A stretch of 5,858 bases of DNA from Ruminococcaceae bacterium UBA737 (GTDB lineage: Bacteria; Bacillota; Clostridia; Oscillospirales; Acutalibacteraceae). Positions 4,646-5,858 of the stretch are shown here, one piece after another. The notes beneath the pieces are model-generated. The model was not told the origin of the DNA. It saw nothing but the letters and a program-made list of their open reading frames with translations, and made no database searches. How positions within the stretch are numbered: the stretch's first letter is position 1; each line of letters starts with the position of its first letter. The stretch is taken from assembly GCA_002297415.1 (NCBI GenBank), contig DBKZ01000006.1, forward strand, positions 38,600 to 44,457, read 5' to 3'. The translations under genes were made by a program, and so were the position numbers.

Positions 4646-4781
4646 CAAATCAACAAAGCATGACGGGATAGGTCTCGGTACCCGTTCTGTAAAAAGCATA
4701 GCGGAGAAATACGGCGGAACATGCCGATTTGAGGCTGAAAACGGGCTTTTCTGCGCTTCCTTGTTATTAAAATTATCATAG
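4644..4781 (+). pseudogene. C-terminal remnant of a GHKL-type sensor histidine kinase
   Basis: The frame ending at the TAG 4779-4781 encodes 45 residues beginning FKSTKHDGIGLGTRSVKS, with IAEKYGGTC next and the end FCASLLLKLS. This matches the last part of the HATPase domain of AgrC-like GHKL kinases: the G2-box region (GIGLGTRS), the helix SIAEKYGG and the final beta strands. The frame is open upstream only to 4617, has no start codon with a ribosome binding site, and lacks the sensor, the dimerisation part and the N- and G1-boxes. It is therefore a non-functional leftover. Its left edge coincides with the right arm of the hairpin at 4626-4645, the probable junction of the event that deleted the rest. 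The identification rests on recognising the family pattern by eye. Confidence 0.75.
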
Positions 4782-4814
4782 ATTTAAACATTGAATATAT
4801 TATAAATTATTTGA

Positions 4815-4985
4815 TTATTTATAACATATTTTTACCCACTGCTTTAAAAACTCTGTTTGCTCTTTTGTGTGAAACCGATGCTCGCCATTATTCATTACGG
4901 AGGCAATCGATAATAAATCCCTATAAAATTAAGTCTCCGAAGCGTTTCCGCCCTTACCGTGAACATAGATAACAAGATCTCTCAT
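4815..4985 (-). pseudogene. Collapsed alpha/beta-hydrolase gene (internal deletion plus stop)
   Basis: On the - strand, ATG at 4985 with AGAGGAGA (4991-4998) upstream begins MRDLVIYVHGKGGNASET, the first strand and oxyanion-type HGKGGN motif of a small alpha/beta hydrolase. Codon 19 is TAA (4929-4931). In the same frame the reading resumes with SIASVMNNGEHRFHTKEQ and EFLKQWVKICYK to a stop at 4815-4817. This resembles the C-terminus of such hydrolases, including the catalytic-histidine segment (GEH). The central part with the nucleophile Ser and the acid Asp is missing: about 56 codons remain of a family usually near 180-250. The relic lies divergent from the decarboxylase-cupin gene. It may once have shared the MerR-type control region; any 18-residue peptide made from the intact start is unlikely to be functional. 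Confidence 0.78.
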
Positions 4986-5013
4986 TTTTATCTCCTCTTT
5001 TGGAAAATAGGTA

Positions 5014-5044
5014 TTGACTTAAAGTTAACTTTAAGTATTATAAT
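5014..5044 (+). promoter_or_regulatory. MerR-type promoter with 19-bp spacer and perfect 20-bp palindromic operator
   Basis: TTGACT (5014-5019) and consensus TATAAT (5039-5044) are 19 bases apart, the long spacing typical of MerR-activated promoters. The spacer and -35 edge contain a perfect 20-base palindrome (5017-5036), arms ACTTAAAGTT and AACTTTAAGT. MerR proteins bind such dyads and twist the DNA so that sigma-A polymerase can use the promoter. The sequence resembles operators of the AdhR/NmlR aldehyde-responsive group, which control carboxymuconolactone decarboxylase-like genes such as B. subtilis yraC. No MerR gene is in the window. A competing reading, TATTAT (5036-5041) at 16 bases, would be an ordinary promoter with the palindrome as a repressor site. 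Confidence 0.75.
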
Positions 5045-5076
5045 ATTTATGAATTAAAAAAGAAAGGTGATTTTTT

Positions 5077-5841
5077 ATGAAAAAGGTAACTCAAACGGCA
5101 GGCAGAAACGCACTCGGCGAATTCGCCCCTGAGTTTGCGCATTTTAATGACGATGTGCTTTTCGGCGAGAACTGGAACAATGAGGACATTGATTTAAAAA
5201 CGAGAAGTATAATAACCGTAGTCGCTCTTATGGCTTCGGGTGTTACCGATTCCTCGCTTAAATTCCATTTGCAGAATGCTAAGGCGCACGGCGTTACTCA
5301 AGAGGAAATCGCCGCGATTATTACCCATACGGCATTTTATGCCGGCTGGCCTAAGGGCTGGACTGTTTTTAACCTTGCAAAAGAGGTTTGGAAAGTCGGC
5401 GAGGGAGATTTGCCCTATAAAGACGAGGCTATGCGCGCCCATGCAAGGGAAATGATTTTCCCGATAGGCGAGCCTAACGACGGATTTGCGGAATACTTTT
5501 CGGGCAAGAGCTATCTTGCGCCTGTTTCAAAAGAGCAGGTCGGAATTTTCAATGTTACATTCGAGCCTGCTTGCAGAAACAACTGGCACATTCATCACGC
5601 AAAAAGCGGCGGACAAATTCTTATCTGCGTTGCCGGCAGAGGCTATTATGCGGAAGAAAACAAAGAGCCTGTTGAAATGAAAGCAGGAGACTGCATAAAC
5701 ATTCCCGCAAATGTTAAGCACTGGCACGGCGCCGCTAAGGACAGCTGGTTCAGCCACCTTGCAATCGAGGTCGGCGGCGAAGAGACAAGCAACGAATGGC
5801 TAGAGCCTGTAAGCGACGAAGAATATAATAAGCTTAAATAA
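5077..5841 (+). CDS. Carboxymuconolactone decarboxylase family protein fused to a C-terminal cupin domain
   Basis: A 254-residue cytoplasmic protein with two domains. The N-terminal part (about 1-110) is a carboxymuconolactone decarboxylase/AhpD-like helical fold with the conserved run HLQNAKAHGVTQEEIAAI (64-81) and HTAFYAGWP (84-92). It has no cysteine at all, so it lacks the CxxC of AhpD peroxidases. The C-terminal part (about 150-240) is a cupin with His171-X-His173 and Gln180 in motif 1 and KHWHGAA (His215, His217) in motif 2, a plausible metal site with Gln in place of Glu. The fusion is a known arrangement in gut bacteria, though its reaction is not established; a real aromatic lactone pathway is unlikely here because no neighbours support it. 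The start is supported by AAAGGTGA (5063-5070) six bases upstream. The MerR-type promoter suggests induction by aldehydes or other electrophiles. Only 17 bases remain after the stop, so any operon partner is unseen. Confidence 0.92.
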   Translation: MKKVTQTAGRNALGEFAPEFAHFNDDVLFGENWNNEDIDLKTRSIITVVALMASGVTDSSLKFHLQNAKAHGVTQEEIAAIITHTAFYAGWPKGWTVFNLAKEVWKVGEGDLPYKDEAMRAHAREMIFPIGEPNDGFAEYFSGKSYLAPVSKEQVGIFNVTFEPACRNNWHIHHAKSGGQILICVAGRGYYAEENKEPVEMKAGDCINIPANVKHWHGAAKDSWFSHLAIEVGGEETSNEWLEPVSDEEYNKLK

Positions 5842-5858
5842 AAACAAAATCCTCGGCA

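Noticed and set aside
5194..5757. Several open frames on both strands within the decarboxylase-cupin gene
   Set aside because: All are shadows of the 254-residue frame, which matches two known domains over its whole length.
5842..5858. Possible first arm of a terminator after the last gene
   Set aside because: The window ends before a complementary arm could be seen.

Overview
The window looks like chromosomal DNA from an anaerobic, low-to-moderate GC member of the Bacillota, probably a gut-type Clostridia/Ruminococcus-like organism. The clues are AT-rich spacers, strong GGAGG/AGAGG ribosome binding sites, TTGA(N)/TAAAAT promoters often with an extended TG, and proteins of clostridial type. 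This is inferred from style; no rRNA or other taxonomic marker is present.

Left part (1-2763, all rightward). A 57-residue two-helix membrane protein at 148-321, with its own good promoter, comes first. A second promoter then transcribes a leader that folds as a fluoride (crcB-motif) riboswitch. Its 3' half can instead be captured by a 17-position terminator hairpin, so the leader reads as a fluoride-ON transcriptional switch for the cation:proton antiporter at 484-1692. The longer open frame from 376 starts inside the aptamer and should not be used as the start. A DNA alkyl-transferase (ogt type) and an HD-domain hydrolase follow, overlapping by ATGA. They have a promoter of their own straddling the antiporter stop codon, and could also receive read-through from the fluoride-controlled transcript.

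Middle (2764-4612). An AraC-type regulator with a C-terminal GyrI-like effector domain ends at a strong bidirectional terminator shared with a convergent small cupin gene. The cupin is divergent from an HxlR-type regulator with an N-terminal cysteine. Inverted AAGTAC/GTACTT half-sites lie beside the -35 region of each divergent promoter, so HxlR probably controls both itself and the cupin.

Right part (4613-5858). The 464-bp gap is a gene graveyard. It holds the last ~45 codons of a GHKL-type sensor histidine kinase (+ strand), abutting a hairpin that looks like the hxlR terminator with its U-tract cut off. Next comes a collapsed alpha/beta-hydrolase gene (- strand) that keeps its start, its HGKGGN motif and its C-terminal catalytic-His region but has lost the middle. 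Then comes a MerR-type promoter: a perfect 20-bp palindrome in a 19-bp spacer between TTGACT and TATAAT. It drives a carboxymuconolactone decarboxylase-cupin fusion gene, an arrangement like the aldehyde/electrophile-responsive AdhR/NmlR regulons. The MerR regulator itself is not in the window.

Overall this is an accessory region of small stress-response modules (fluoride, alkylation, electrophile/redox, small-molecule sensing). No mobile element, CRISPR array, tRNA or rRNA was seen, and no clearly new multi-gene system. The most valuable points are the riboswitch with its corrected start, the MerR-type operator and the two unlisted gene relics.
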